DNA of 64,000 bases from Pipra filicauda (GCF_003945595.2 NW_024104365.1:7473049-7537048); one strand, 5' to 3'; positions 1 through 11,362 are shown, numbered from the stretch's first letter. Made by a program: numbers and translations. Notes: a model not told the origin generated them from the letters alone.

Positions 1-508
1 AATTTTTAGTAATTGAGTCTCAAAGAACTATGAATATAAATAAATTTTTTAGCTTCTAGGTGTTAAAAGTTCACAGTGTGAGGAGGAAAAAGAACAGGAA
101 AGGCATCTACAACATGATAACATTTCAAAGCCTTACCAGAGACAAAATGTTGGACCCTTTTTTCTGTTACTAGAGTAAATCAAGAAACCTTCCAGGCTAA
201 AGTTTCACTTGTTAGGATGAATATTGTGAGAGTCTAGACCAAGAATGAATGTCTAACTGGAAACTGCTTTTGATTTTCTGTATATAAAGGACTGGCTCCT
301 TTCCAGGACAGATTCACCCATAAGAAAATGTTGAATTTGAAGGAAAACAAAGCTTGAAAGGAGAAGTCTGGAAGTCGCCTTCCAGACAAGAGGAATCCAT
401 GCTATTTATTTTGGAGATCTTTGTTCTGAATGTTTTTGCTGAGAACCATATGAGTGAAACAGTGCTTTGATTCCTTTATTAATAATCTTTAGTCTTCAAT
501 ACACATGC
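1..508. other. Unique AT-rich DNA, no gene seen
   Basis: No repeat family, splice-flanked open frame or RNA gene is visible. The stretch ends where recognisable CR1 sequence begins with a GTGGCCAAGAAGGCCA-type motif. Confidence 0.6.
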
Positions 509-1134
509 CTTTGTGGCCAAGAAGGCCAGTGGTATCCTGAGATACATTAGAAAGAGCATTGCCAGGAGGTTGAGGGGGATGACCCTGCCCCTCTATTCAG
601 CACTGGTGAGGCCACTTCTGAAGTGCTGTGAAACAGAACTGGACACAACCTCAGTACAAGGGGGATATAGAGCTCTTGAAGCAAGTCCAGCAAAGGACTA
701 CAAAGATGATTAGGGGACTGAAGCACCTTTTTAGGAGGAAGAGACTGAGGGAGGTGGGCATGTTCAACCTGGAAAGGAGGTGACTATGAGGGGTACTTGT
801 CAATGTCTATAAGTATCTGAAGGGAGGTTGCCAAGAGGATGGAGCGGAGTTCTTCTTGGTGGTGCCGAGCAATACAACAAGAGGCAACGAGCAGGCACTC
901 GGGCACAGGAAGTTCTACCTGAATATAAGGAAGAACTTCTTTACTGTGTGGGTGACTGAGCAGTGGAACAGGTTGCCCAGAAAGGTTGTGAAGTCTCCCT
1001 CACTGGAGATACTCAAGAACAATCTGGACACAATCCTGTGCAATGTGCCCTAGGATGGCCTTCCTTGGGCAGAGAGGTTGGATCAGATAACCCACTGGTG
1101 GACCCTTCCAACGTGACCCATTCTGTGCTCTGTG
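509..1134 (+). mobile_element. CR1 LINE, 3' part, 5'-truncated
   Basis: This is the 3' portion of a CR1 non-LTR retrotransposon in sense orientation. The order of recognisable blocks matches the CR1 C-terminal RT region and 3' UTR: a 'gccaagaaggccagtggtatcct' type block, 'ctctattcagcactggtgag' near 590-610, a decayed 'gtccagcaaaggactacaa' block, the 'ataaggaagaacttcttta' block near 925-945, and 'cagtggaacaggttgcccag' near 960-980. It ends in 'ttctgtgctctgtg' (1121-1134), a decayed form of the octamer repeats that close CR1 elements. Short open frames (513-713, 856-1053) are CR1 remnants, not genes. Frame breaks and many substitutions mark an old, inactive copy. Confidence 0.9.
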
Positions 1135-1320
1135 AAAAGGCAATAAAAACCAATGAAGTGTAGGATCTTCCCATGCTCTGTGGATATCAGAAACGGAATA
1201 GCTTTCCCTTTATTGTTTCCCCCACTCGTTTCATGGTAAAGGCACCTGACTGTTTTTAGATCTTGCAAGTGGTGGCTATAGAACTATTTGCAAACTGAGT
1301 GCCCTGTTGTAGTCTGTAAT

Positions 1321-1420
1321 AGGCAGTTACAGAATGGCATGCAGATTTCTTGGAATGGCTTACAAAGTAGTATGGAATTAAAAATATTTATCTGTAATGT
1401 TAAAAACTAGTTTGAAATAT
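1321..1420 (+). repeat. Direct repeat copy A (100 bp)
   Basis: This matches 2969-3068 without gaps over 100 bp. I count seven mismatches, mostly transitions, so about 93% identity. It begins 'aggcagttacagaatggcat'. Sequence outside the 100 bp does not match. The family is unknown. Confidence 0.85.
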
Positions 1421-2103
1421 GGAACCACTATGTATCTTTCCTGGTTATAGAACAGGGATTCTGTTGTCATATACAAGTCTGTAAATTGTTCAGGAAGGCA
1501 GAAATGAGGTGCTTCCTTCTATTAGAGAAATCAGCAACAATTCCATTCAGTTAATTTTAAGGAATCCCACTTTTCGGTTTTAAAAAGATTTTTTTTATTA
1601 TTCCTTCAACACAGAAGAGTAAAGATATTAAGCAAGGATATAGAGCAGAAGACTGAAGCATATTTTAGTGTTACTCCTGTTTGCTTTGTTTTCCTTGCTG
1701 TATGGGAAGTAGAAAGAGAGACTACAGCAGGGCACTTGAATAGAAGGCAGTTTGTTTTTCTCAACCCACAATTTTCTGTTATTGTCGTTGATCATACTGT
1801 ACATTAAAAAATATTGACATATAGCATTTCTTATTTACCACAGGCATTATGTAAGCATGAAAGAAGTAAAGTAAAATTTCTGTGAGAAGTGCCTAGGTTA
1901 GTTACTCCTTTTTCTGTTTTTAGAAACTGATTGATTCAATGTCAAACAGTCATAAAATGCATAAAAATGCATAAAATGAAATAAAAAACCAAAATATTTA
2001 CTGAACAGTGTATCCTTGTTCATTGATACGTACAGATATTGAGATAATTGTGAGAGATTATTTTTATTAGACTCTCAGAAATGCAGAACATTTGCACACT
2101 GTT

Positions 2104-2149
2104 AAACAAAACAAAAGCAAAAGAAAAAAAACAAAACAAAAAAACCCCT
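2104..2149 (+). repeat. A-rich (CAAAA)n-like simple repeat
   Basis: The tract is adenines interrupted by single C or G, ending in 'aaaacccc'. It is low-complexity sequence; open frames on both strands through it are artefacts. Confidence 0.8.
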
Positions 2150-2968
2150 CAGAACAACTCAAAACCAGAGATGATAAATCCAAGGTGCTACAGTTTTTGT
2201 TTCTGCTGCTAGCAATACATTCAATGAGAAAAGAAACTCTTTTCTGTATTTTCAGTGCACCCAGTAGTACCAAAATGAGAAGGAACTATTTGGAAGTAAT
2301 CTGTCATCTGGGACAGCTATCTTTGAGGGCATAGAAATTAGACAAATGGAGTGGCATGGCTATAATGTTGGAAAATGTGCTGTGGGATGTCTCTCATTTC
2401 TAGACAAATGGGAGCTGCACAGTAGGAGAAATTTGCCACGTTCCAGCTGGAGCTGTATAAACGATGTACACCAGTGTTTATCTGAAACCACTATATAGTC
2501 ACAGTGATTATTGCCAGGGGGCTGCTAGTAGGACAGGCTTTTGAAAGCGGAATGAAGAGAAATAACAAAACCAAGAAAATACCTGTTCATGAGCTTAATA
2601 CACTGGAAAGACATTTATCTCACATATATATTGCATGATAATGCTTTTTAAGAGCCAAAAGAGTATCATTCCCCAAAACTTCCTGAACGTTCAGTGATCA
2701 TGCTATATGTAGCACCTTGTGACCAGAATTAGCATGTTTATTACAGTCCTATTTTTATTAAGCCTCTTTTTGAAGAGGAATACTGTCATTCCTGCTGTGA
2801 AAATGGTACTTTACAGTTCATGTTGTAAAGCCTCTCCTGGGTAGCTGTGCAAGGAGGATTAAGGAGGGAAACACAGCTGCTTGACAGTCACATAAAAGGA
2901 TTTTGTGAAATAGTGAAACAAAAGGAGAGGTAGCCAATACAACTCAAGCTCAAAAAAAAACCCCTTAC

Positions 2969-3068
2969 AGGCAGTTGTAGAATGGCATGCAGATTTCTTG
3001 GAATGGCTTACGAAGTAGTACGGAATTAGAAATATTTATCTGTAATGTTATAAACTATTTTGAAATAT
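2969..3068 (+). repeat. Direct repeat copy B (100 bp)
   Basis: Partner of 1321-1420, in the same orientation about 1.65 kb away. It begins 'aggcagttgtagaatggcat' and ends 'tttgaaatat'. Seven substitutions and no indels suggest either a fairly recent local duplication or two copies of a short unrecognised repeat. Confidence 0.85.
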
Positions 3069-4021
3069 TTTCTTTGGGTATGTAAATGTTATTTTGGGCA
3101 AATAAAACATTAACCTTCCATGCAGTATAGGTTGAAATACTTCATGAATTACTGATCTTTATAAAGATGATGTGGCAACATTTAACCAGCAGCCAGAAGA
3201 GGATACAAAAGAATAATGAAATACATTGCTCATATTCCATGGCTAACTTCGAAGTTAACTGTGTGTTTTAAGTTCTTTTTTAGTGCAGGTGTATTCATAG
3301 TTTAGAAAATGCTGCACTCTATAAATTTCATAATAATCAGTAACAGGGTCTGTTACTGTAAACACATGATTCAGGGTATTTAGTTCAGCTTTTAGGTTAT
3401 TCACTTGAGCATATTGATTTGACAGTTATCTATTGTTGACTTTTGTGTAGTTCTTTAAAACCATGTAATAATTTAAAATAAATAAAAATGACTGAATAAC
3501 TGCTGTAAGTATTATAAGACATTTCTGGCAAGTACCCCAGCTGTTGTTTTTTATGGTTAATACTTCTTTAATATTTCTGCTTATGGCCCTGGTGCAAAGT
3601 TTATCAAATACATTTTTCTCAATCACTAAATGTTTTGGTTCCTTTTTTTTTTCTTAGTTTGAAATGAACAAGTTTTCCCTTCTCTTGCACACCATTGTGT
3701 TATAAAGAACCTACTACAGTCATGAATTTAAAGCTATTCATTAGAAAGCTGCTTCCAAAAAGTAGAGCAGTCACTTTAGAAAATGAATGAAACAGCAATC
3801 CCTGATTTCTTGATTGTCAGTGTAAATTCCGTTAGTCAAAAATTTCAGAGATTAATTACTTCGGAAAATCCAGAGTAGGCTGCTCAACTTATAAGACCTT
3901 TAAAGATGTCTTAAGACATCAAATTTTTTTGAGAAGTCTGTCCTAACTTTATTCCCTGCAATTTTTTTACTCATGAAATTTAATTCAACCCTTTGTCATC
4001 CCACATATTTCTTTTAACATG

Positions 4022-4033
4022 ATTGATTATTCT
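4022..4033. repeat. Target-site duplication, left copy
   Basis: 'attgattattct' immediately follows the 3' end of the minus-strand RTE-like element and is identical to 5648-5659 over 12 bp; the next base on each side differs. Confidence 0.8.
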
Positions 4034-5647
4034 GTGTCATCATCATGTCTAGGCTTCACGAACGAAGATTTGGGAAAGGCCCTATCCACATTTGTTACAG
4101 GCACGCTGGTGGCTAATAAGGCCAATATGAGATAGACATATCCAATTGCAAAAGGCACAGCAGAAAGACTCCTTAGATGGTGTATTCTGCAAGACACGGT
4201 TCTTTCTGCATTGTCTTTTCTCCTCGAGAGTGATCCTGCGTGTGTTCTCAAAGGAGACAGCTGCGTTATAGATGGTGTGTCTCCAGGCCTCCCGATTTGA
4301 GGCCAGAGTAGACCAGTTATGGTGATCAGTCTGACCAAGGCTGAGATGTTGTTTCAGGGAGTCCTTGTATCTTTTCTTCGGGGCTCCTCTCTTGTGGCAG
4401 CCACTGGCAAGTTCACCATAGAGCAAGATCTTAGGGAGGTGATGGCCCGTCATCCTTGAGACGTGCCCTGCCCATTGCAGCTGTGTTCTCATCAACATGA
4501 CCTCAATACTCGTGACTGCTGCTTGTTCTAGAACAGATGTATTAGTCACATAATCTGACCAGTGGATGTTTAGGATTGTATGGAGGCAGCGTTGATGGAA
4601 GCGTTCTAAGAGACGCAGGTGGTGGCGGTAGATGACCCATGATTCAGATCCGTATAAAAGAGTAGACAGCACAATGGCTCTGTAAACACTGATCTTTGTG
4701 CTTTTCTTCAAGTGTTTATTACGCCATACTCTTTTATGGAGTTTTCCAAAAGCTCTGTATGCCTTTGCTAACCTGTTGTCTATCTCCCCATCAATCTTAC
4801 CATCCGAGGAGATGAGGCTACCTAGGTAATTAAACTGTTGGACTGATTTGAGCTCTGATTTGCCGATGGTGATATGGGAATGATGGAAGACTTCCTGAGG
4901 TGCCAGTTGATAGAGAACTTCTGTCTTGTTTAAGCTGACTTCCAGCCCAAAGAGCTCAGCAGCATCTGCAAAGCAGGATGTGAAACGCTGCAGAGCTGCT
5001 TCTGTGTGGGCGACAAGGGCGGCGTCATCAGCATAAAGCAGCTCCCGGACAAGATGGTTTAAGGTCTTGGTGTGGGCCTTCAGTCGCCTTAGGTTGAATA
5101 GGCTTCCATCAGTACGGTATCGAATGTAGATACCGTCCTGATCATCGAGGTCTGCAGTGGCCCTTTGGAACATCATGCTGAAAAAGATTGTGAATAGAGT
5201 TGGTGCAAGAACGCAGCCTTGTTTCACACGAATGGTAATTAGAAAGGGCTCAGAAAGTGTGTTGCCATATCTGACTTGGCCGTGTTGATCCTCATGAAGT
5301 GAGATGATCATTTTAAGGAACTTGGGGGGACAACCTAAACGTTCCAAGATCTGCCATAGACCTTTTCTGCTCACAGTATCAAAAGCCTTGGTGAGATCAA
5401 CAAAGGTTATATAGAGACCTTTATTCTGTTCCTTGCACTTCTCTTGCAGTTGTCTGAGAACAAATACCATGTCTGTGGTACTCCTGTTGGCTCTGAAACC
5501 ACATTGGCTTTCAGGTAGAATTCCTTCAGCTATAGTGGGTATTAATCTGTTCAAAAGTATTCTTGCCAGGATTTTGCCAGCAATGGAGAGCAGAGTAATA
5601 CCACGGTAATTTGAACAGTCTGATTTAACTCCTTTCTTCTTATACAT
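4034..5647 (-). mobile_element. RTE-like non-LTR retrotransposon, 5'-truncated, with 12-bp TSD
   Basis: This is a 1614-bp LINE insertion on the minus strand. Its left edge (the element 3' end) is a very short UTR of about 48 nt ending in GATGATGACAC, a microsatellite-like terminus typical of RTE elements. Both edges abut the same 12 bp, 'attgattattct' (plus strand), at 4022-4033 and 5648-5659, which I read as the target-site duplication. The 5' truncation falls inside the RT domain, so the endonuclease and the RT N-terminus are missing and the copy cannot be autonomous. The remaining frame is uninterrupted, unlike every CR1 copy nearby, which suggests a younger insertion. By sequence style it resembles the RTE group with 'LPESQCGF' and 'YADDAALVAH' motifs. 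Among bird elements, AviRTE is the obvious candidate, but that name is inference. Confidence 0.88.
4082..5647 (-). pseudogene. Partial RTE-like reverse transcriptase ORF (521 open codons)
   Basis: The open frame runs from 5728 to a TAG at 4082-4084, but its first 27 codons are host flank and duplication; element sequence starts at codon 28 (MYKKKG, 5647). It encodes the palm and C-terminal part of a non-LTR reverse transcriptase. Counting from 5728, the first catalytic aspartate lies in FVDLTKAFD (109-117, Asp111), KQGCVLAP at 169-176, and the active site is YADD at 232-235. A connector with 'WAGHVSRM' follows. The extreme C-terminus has a CX2C-X12-HX3C zinc-finger-like pattern (Cys524, Cys527, His540, Cys544). 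The N-terminal endonuclease and early RT blocks were lost by truncation, so no active product is expected. One departure from the family pattern is Arg where Gly usually precedes VKQG. It could be transcribed only from a nearby host promoter. Confidence 0.88.
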
Positions 5648-5659
5648 ATTGATTATTCT
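5648..5659. repeat. Target-site duplication, right copy
   Basis: Identical 12 bp to 4022-4033, next to the 5'-truncated end of the RTE-like element. The open frame reads through it, so the annotated ORF is a chimera of flank and element. Confidence 0.8.
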
Positions 5660-8205
5660 ATTGTATTTGCTCAATGAACATACATGGGGAAAGTTTTTCT
5701 GCTGCCAGCCAGTAATAACACCTATCATGTTTTTGTAAAAGTTTATTTTTCTTCCTTCTAATTCTCAATGGTTTTCACATCACTGAGTTTTGTCCAGCCA
5801 AATTTCTGGTTTACATAAAATGCTATAAAACTATCCGGTTCAATTTCATTTACTTGTGCATGGGGTCAGTTTTATTTTTTGAAATATTGGCAGCAGTTGA
5901 AAATTATTTGTACTGCACATTTATAGGACAGTACAGATAGTCCTAAGGGATAAACACTGGCTTAAAATCAGTAAGCCGGCTAGACTATATCATATTTGTA
6001 CTTATTATATATATCTGTGAAACAGAGTAAACTTACGAATGCCAGCTAGTTCATAGATAGATGTCTGACGGTTGTGACCTAAGAAGAGGAATTGAAATAA
6101 TGCTGGACAAAAGCAGAGCAGCTCTGTTTAGCTTGGAAGAATTCTTTACTGACAGTTTTGGCTAAGAATGTACACCTGTTAAATACTTTCAAACAACAGC
6201 TAAGTGACTAATTTTAGCATGGCCCCTATTTGGGTGTTCCCATTTACTATCTAATATATCTAACTGCATATAAGGTTATAGGCATTTTCTTAACAAGAGT
6301 GAATATATGCTATCCACTTGGGAAATGTGAACTGAGCCACGCTGAGCAGATCAGTTTTAAAACACATTTGTTTTATACTTTTTTCCCACTCGTTGATGCC
6401 TGTGATGATTCAATCCTTTTTCCCAAACCATCATCCCCAGGTCATCAGAAATCTGTCAGAAGCAGGTGATAATGAAAAAGGTAATAGTAGGGCGATGAGG
6501 AATACTTCTCCTGCCAGTCTGTCCTTGCGGAATGACTATCAGGGGATGTAAGCACAGAACTAAAACATGAAATTTCCTAATGCTGAAGCAGCATGATCTG
6601 CTATATAAAATAAGCAACCATTTTGATATAGTTCTTCAAAGACCCAGAGAGAAGCAGCATATAGATGTGATATTACAAATTATGAGAAATGGTAGAGCAT
6701 TAACTATGTGTAAAACTGCAAGATGTTCTGAATAAGGATGGTGGGGGGATTATACTTTTGTACTGTCATTTTGATATTTTGCAGTGCTATGTGTATATAC
6801 ATATAAAAACTGACTACTTCCAGTTTCTGCCTGGATGTAATATAGTTCAGTTGAATAAAACTGTCATTCGGAGTTGCATTGTGGGGTTTTTTTTATTGAT
6901 TTGTAAAATGGCAGGCCATTTGTCTATTTTAATTGATTAAAAAATAAAGTGCAAAATATTTCTACTTACACCAAGAATTTTTAGAATGCAATCACTTTTC
7001 CTGGGTTTAGTTGTTATTCATGAATGTAAGGCCCTTGGCCTTGTATAGAGTCCTGTTGGTTCAGTATCAAGTTTTAAGATTGTGTAAGTTTTCAGTGTTA
7101 AATGGCTTAAACCCACTGTCTCAAGTGAAACCAATGAAATAGTGAAAGTGAAAGCCAGTTCAGTTAATCACATGCTGTATTTCCTGTTTTATTGTAACCT
7201 GTGGGCCTTAATTTGGGATGCATTTTATATATCTGTATGTCCACTCACTTAACAAATTCTTATGATATTAAATAGCAATGCAGTTGTCAGCATTGCAAAA
7301 TATAAAAATAAAATTGACAGCAGAATTCTGGGGATTTTTTTTGTGTTGTTATTTCATATTGATTAAAAAAAATAATGCAATTCTAGACATTTTCTCTTCG
7401 AGGAGATGATATCATGATTAGTTGCTCAACCCCTGACAGTGTCAGCATATCTGTAAGGAATTAACAGTGGTATTAGCAGTTTGATAGTTTCAATTTAATT
7501 GTTATCACAGCAGATCCTCACATGAGGTGATCTAATATAGCATAATAAAACCAAGGCATTTACTAGAAAATACATATATTCATATAGTAGGTCTGTCTTC
7601 AGCTTTCCAGGTTAGCAATTTCTGTGAATGCTCATGTCTTATCAGCTGTACCATTAGGATGACACAAATGTTTGCAGAAGTGTAGGATGTGTTAGACACT
7701 AGTGTACTGAGGTGACAGTAAAATTAAATCCATTTTAATGTAATTAGCACTAATCTTCAAATACAGAAAAAGCCTAGTAAGAATACTTTTTCATATATAT
7801 CTGAAAAAGTAATACAGAAATAGAGAAGGCGTATGTAGTACTTCAACTTGCTTAGGTCATAAAATAGTATTTATTACTGTGATTTTTAAGTTTTCAAAGA
7901 TATGACATAGGAAGCAAAGTAAGTTTACAAAAGTATTCAAAATATTTTTGACAAACATATGAACATTAAAAGGAAGAAGAAGTTCAATGGATCTTTTCAA
8001 AGAAAAATATGGTTTTTATTAGAACTAGTAATAAGCCAATTCTGAAGCAGTGACTTTCAACTGATGCCACAAAGCAAAGGATGTTTCATTGCATTAGTGT
8101 GGTGGAAGGTTGAAAGAATTGTGATTTGAGTGGCTCTATGGGAGAGAGAAACTTATGAATGCTGTAAGGCTTAGACAGGATATAAAATTCTGTTATGTAT
8201 AAATT

Positions 8206-8230
8206 CAGCAAGCATTTTCAGTGCTTGCTG
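8206..8230. repeat. Perfect inverted repeat, 9-bp stem
   Basis: CAGCAAGCA and TGCTTGCTG flank a 7-nt loop. The stem shares AGCAAG with the hairpin at 8283-8312. Confidence 0.7.
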
Positions 8231-8282
8231 TAAACTGATGTGAAGTTCTACAGCTGAATTACTACTGTTCTATTTATCTTCA

Positions 8283-8312
8283 TAGCAAGATGCATTAAGG
8301 AGCATCTTGCTA
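8283..8312. repeat. Perfect inverted repeat, 11-bp stem
   Basis: TAGCAAGATGC and GCATCTTGCTA flank an 8-nt loop. It is too short for a typical pre-miRNA. No terminator role is expected in a vertebrate genome. Confidence 0.7.
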
Positions 8313-8799
8313 CTAGTTTAGTAGCAAATGACATTTCTTTGTCTTCAGTTAAAAATGTATAAATCATGCAGAATTGTGATTGAAGTCCAACATGATTTAA
8401 ATTATTCTATTAAAGTTATTTACTGTAAAATTATTACAAAGAATCTACGATGATGTAAGTTGTTACGTAGTAATAGTAGCATATTAGGATTTTTGTTTAT
8501 ATTGAATGTATCTTGTGACCTACATTGTCAGTGCATGCTTAATATGACAACAACAAAACAGAATAATGAGGTAATTCTTCAAGTGGAAACACTTCAATAA
8601 GCTTTTCAGTCAAATACAGCACTGATTAAAGCCAGGTGTTCCATTAGGACTATAAATGTACCTGATCTTGGCTTATGACACTCTGGTCCTTTATAAAATT
8701 AATGTATTTCAGAGCATATTAACTGAAAATGTGAATTATTGTTATTATCTGAATTATTTTTATTGTCATTACTGCATCACCACTCTCCATTTTCTACCA

Positions 8800-10185
8800 A
8801 AGGTCTTGGGAATCTGAGGAAGTCGCACATGATTGAAAACTAGCCACTGTTATTTTAATTTACATGAAGGGTGTGAGGGAAGACCCAGGAAACTACAGAT
8901 TTGATAGTTCTAGCCTCAGTTCCTGGAGAAGATTATACTGGGGTACTTCTGAAGGGCATTTTAAGAAAATGCAGTCAGCACTGGTTCACAAAGAGAAAGC
9001 CCTCTTTAACTAATTTAATATCCATCTATGATAAGGTCACCATCCTAGTGGATGAAATGAAGGCAGTGGGTATGTTTTTTTCTGGATTTTAGTAAGACTT
9101 TTGGTACTGTGCCTCACAGCATCCTTCTGGAAAAATTGTTCAGTTGTGGGATGAGTGGCTTCACAGTGCATTGGGTGAAGAACTGGCAGAAGGGCAGAAC
9201 TTCAAAGGGGTGTAGTGAATAGGGCTACATCTGGCTGGTGAGTGGTCACCAATGGTGTTCCTCAGGATTCAGTTCCAGGGTCAGTTCTGTTCAATATATT
9301 TATCAATGATCTGTATACAGGATTTTGTATCAGGAAGTTTGCTGATGATCCAAAACTGGGAGGTGCGGTTGACCCTTTTAGAGGGACCTTGCAGAGCAAT
9401 CTAGATGGACTGGAGCATTGGAGAAGGATTAACAAGATGAGATTTAAGTCCAAATGCCAAATTCTGCACCTGTGGCACAAGGCTAAACTGGGAGAGGAGT
9501 GACTAGAGATCAGCCTTTCAGAAAGGGATCTTTGGGGCTGTTGGTTGACATTAGGCTCAATGCGAGTCAGCTCTGGCCACACAGGAGGGCAAACTGCATC
9601 CTGGGGTGCATCAGACACAGCATCATCAGGCAGTCCAAAGGGGTGATTGTCCTGCTGTATGTAGCAGTGGTGTGGCCTCATCTTGAGTGTTGGATGCAGT
9701 GCTGGGCCCTACAATTTAAAAAGGATGTGAAGTCTTTGAATACATCCAAAGCAGGACACAAAGCTGGGGAAAGAACTTTATGTCCTCTGAGGAGTGCCTA
9801 AGGATGCTGGGCTTGTCTAGTTTAGCAAAAAGGAGGCTAAGAGACCTTACTGCTCTCTGCAGCTTCCCAAGGTAAGGAAGCACAGAAGGAGGTGCTGATA
9901 TTTCTCTGGTATCTAATGATAGGACACGTGGGAATGGTTAGAAGTGGCATCAAGGGAGGTTCAGACTGAGCCTGACCCTGAGGAAGTATTTCTTTACTGA
10001 GGTAGTGGTCAAACCCTGAACAGGCTTCTAGGCATGTGGTTGATGACCCAAGCCTGTCAATGTTTAAGAGCCATTTGGATAATGCTGTTAATGGTTGTTC
10101 TAATTTTCTGACAGCCCTAAAGTGGTTGGGCAGTTGGATCATTGCAGCTCACTTTCAAATAAAATACTCCATTCTATTCTATTCT
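8800..10185 (+). mobile_element. CR1 LINE with decayed RT, 5'-truncated
   Basis: A roughly 1.4-kb sense CR1 copy covering the middle of the RT through the 3' end. Successive blocks are recognisable: 'gggaagacccaggaaactac' near 8879, the 'agacttttggtactgtgcc' (KAFDTV-like) region near 9095, 'gggtgaagaactggcagaag' near 9174, the [14 protein letters not shown] region near 9254-9312, and FADD near 9336-9350. The 3' region follows, ending in 'attctattctattct' (10171-10185). The longest surviving frame (9242-9502) reads [19 protein letters not shown], with Asp for the usual Gly after VPQ and a swapped LGP/PGS. Stops and frameshifts elsewhere make it dead. It is one of the longest RT-bearing CR1 pieces in the window. 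Confidence 0.92.
9242..9502 (+). pseudogene. CR1 reverse transcriptase remnant
   Basis: An 86-codon open piece of the CR1 RT palm. It contains the VPQ-x-S block, [10 protein letters not shown], the FADD catalytic pair in KFADDPKL (Thr after FADD replaced by Pro), and the following 'LEHWRRINKMRFKSKC' segment with an HLWH block that corresponds to the usual HLG. It is part of the CR1 copy at 8800-10185. The next frame (9499-9801) continues the CR1 3' region after a frameshift. It is not a functional gene. Confidence 0.85.
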
Positions 10186-10884
10186 AAATTATAATACTTC
10201 TATATTATATATTATAAAATATATAATTACAATGAATTTTCTATATTTGACATTAATTTTAAAATATTAATTAAGGGAGAATGCTAAACATGTTAGCTTC
10301 ACAAATCCCTCATTTTCAATCATTGCAAGATCTTTTTCTGAACGTGAAATTGTCTTGTTCTTTCTGTGCTCATTCATATTCCCAACTTTTCGAAAAGAAA
10401 TTTGTCTTGGAACAGTAAAGCCATATTTTCATCCTGTCTAACTTGGCTAAGAGCTGTTCTTCATTACAGTGAATATCCTTGTAAAGAAATCCATTTTGTA
10501 TGATCACTGCTATGAATGGCACTTATAAAGTACATTTTTTTATTTAATAATTTGAAATTCAGTGCATATAGCTTAGTACCAAGCTCAAAAGCTCATCTTA
10601 GCTCCCATATATTCCATTGTTTCAGTTGTTGCACTGCCATGTTTTCACTAGGCCTGTAATTTATTTTCATAAAATATATCATCTTGTCTTAAATGGCATT
10701 ATCAGCCTCGCTCCTAAGATAAACAAATCTGTATAGACAACCTCTATCTTAATGTTCACACAGAGATTTATTTGGGTTTTGGCTGTATAGATAAGCAAGT
10801 AGGCTATCTGCGGAACCCTCTTCATTATACCTGCAGCAAAATTACTTTCAAGGAAAGAGAATTGAGAGGCTGAAAAGTTGCCAG

Positions 10885-10988
10885 GTTTTTTTTGGTGTGT
10901 GTGTGTTTTTGTATTTTTTGTTTGTTTTGGTGGGGTTTGTTTTGTTTTGTTTATTTTTTTATTATTGGTTTTGTTTGGTTTTTTTCTT
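10885..10988 (+). repeat. T/G-rich low-complexity tract
   Basis: Runs of T are broken by GTGTGT and 'ttttgtttgg' units. It is the complement type of the A/C-rich tracts at 2104, 17005 and 63370. Open frames through it are artefacts of composition. Confidence 0.8.
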
Positions 10989-11362
10989 TCAAAAAGCTAC
11001 TGTCTTTTGGAACTTGATTTATGGCAAGAAGATGAAGCCAAGTGCAGAAAAACCATTAGTAAGCCCAAAAGCAATCATTTTTTGTTGTGTGTTTCATATA
11101 GCAGACAGAGGATTGAATTGAGAACATGTTGACTTCAGTGAGAAAAAGGTCTTCTTAGCTGGACTTCAGATCAGTCAAATCTTCTAGTTTTTTCATTAGT
11201 TGCAAAATGTCAAAACCACAAAATGCAAGCAGAAAAACATCTCATTTTATTCACATTTTTCAAAACTGAAAACCTAAATTTAGGCTTACTGATAGTTCCT
11301 GTGTTGGGTACTGAGCACTTCTGGTTTCTAAGGATGCTTAGATACCTCAAAAATCTGGTTTG

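Larger units (their letters stand above)
1135..4033. other. AT-rich DNA with a duplicated 100-bp segment
   Basis: No gene is recognised. It contains a 100-bp segment present twice (listed separately), an A-rich tract at 2104-2149, and small tandem units such as the 'cataaaatg' repeats around 1952-1980. The open frames here are short and have no family resemblance. Confidence 0.55.
5660..8799. other. AT-rich unique DNA with two perfect hairpins
   Basis: There is no recognisable gene or repeat family. Two short perfect inverted repeats lie at 8206-8230 and 8283-8312 (listed separately). Open frames (6230-6469, 6758-6940) are short, have no motif and look random. Confidence 0.55.

Noticed and set aside
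4027..4338. 103-codon minus-strand frame
   Set aside because: Shadow of the RTE-like RT in another frame.
5648..5728. First 27 codons of the long minus-strand RT frame
   Set aside because: They are host flank and target duplication, not retrotransposon protein.
10878..11132. Hydrophobic Phe/Val/Leu-rich frames
   Set aside because: Translate a T/G-rich simple repeat; not a membrane protein.
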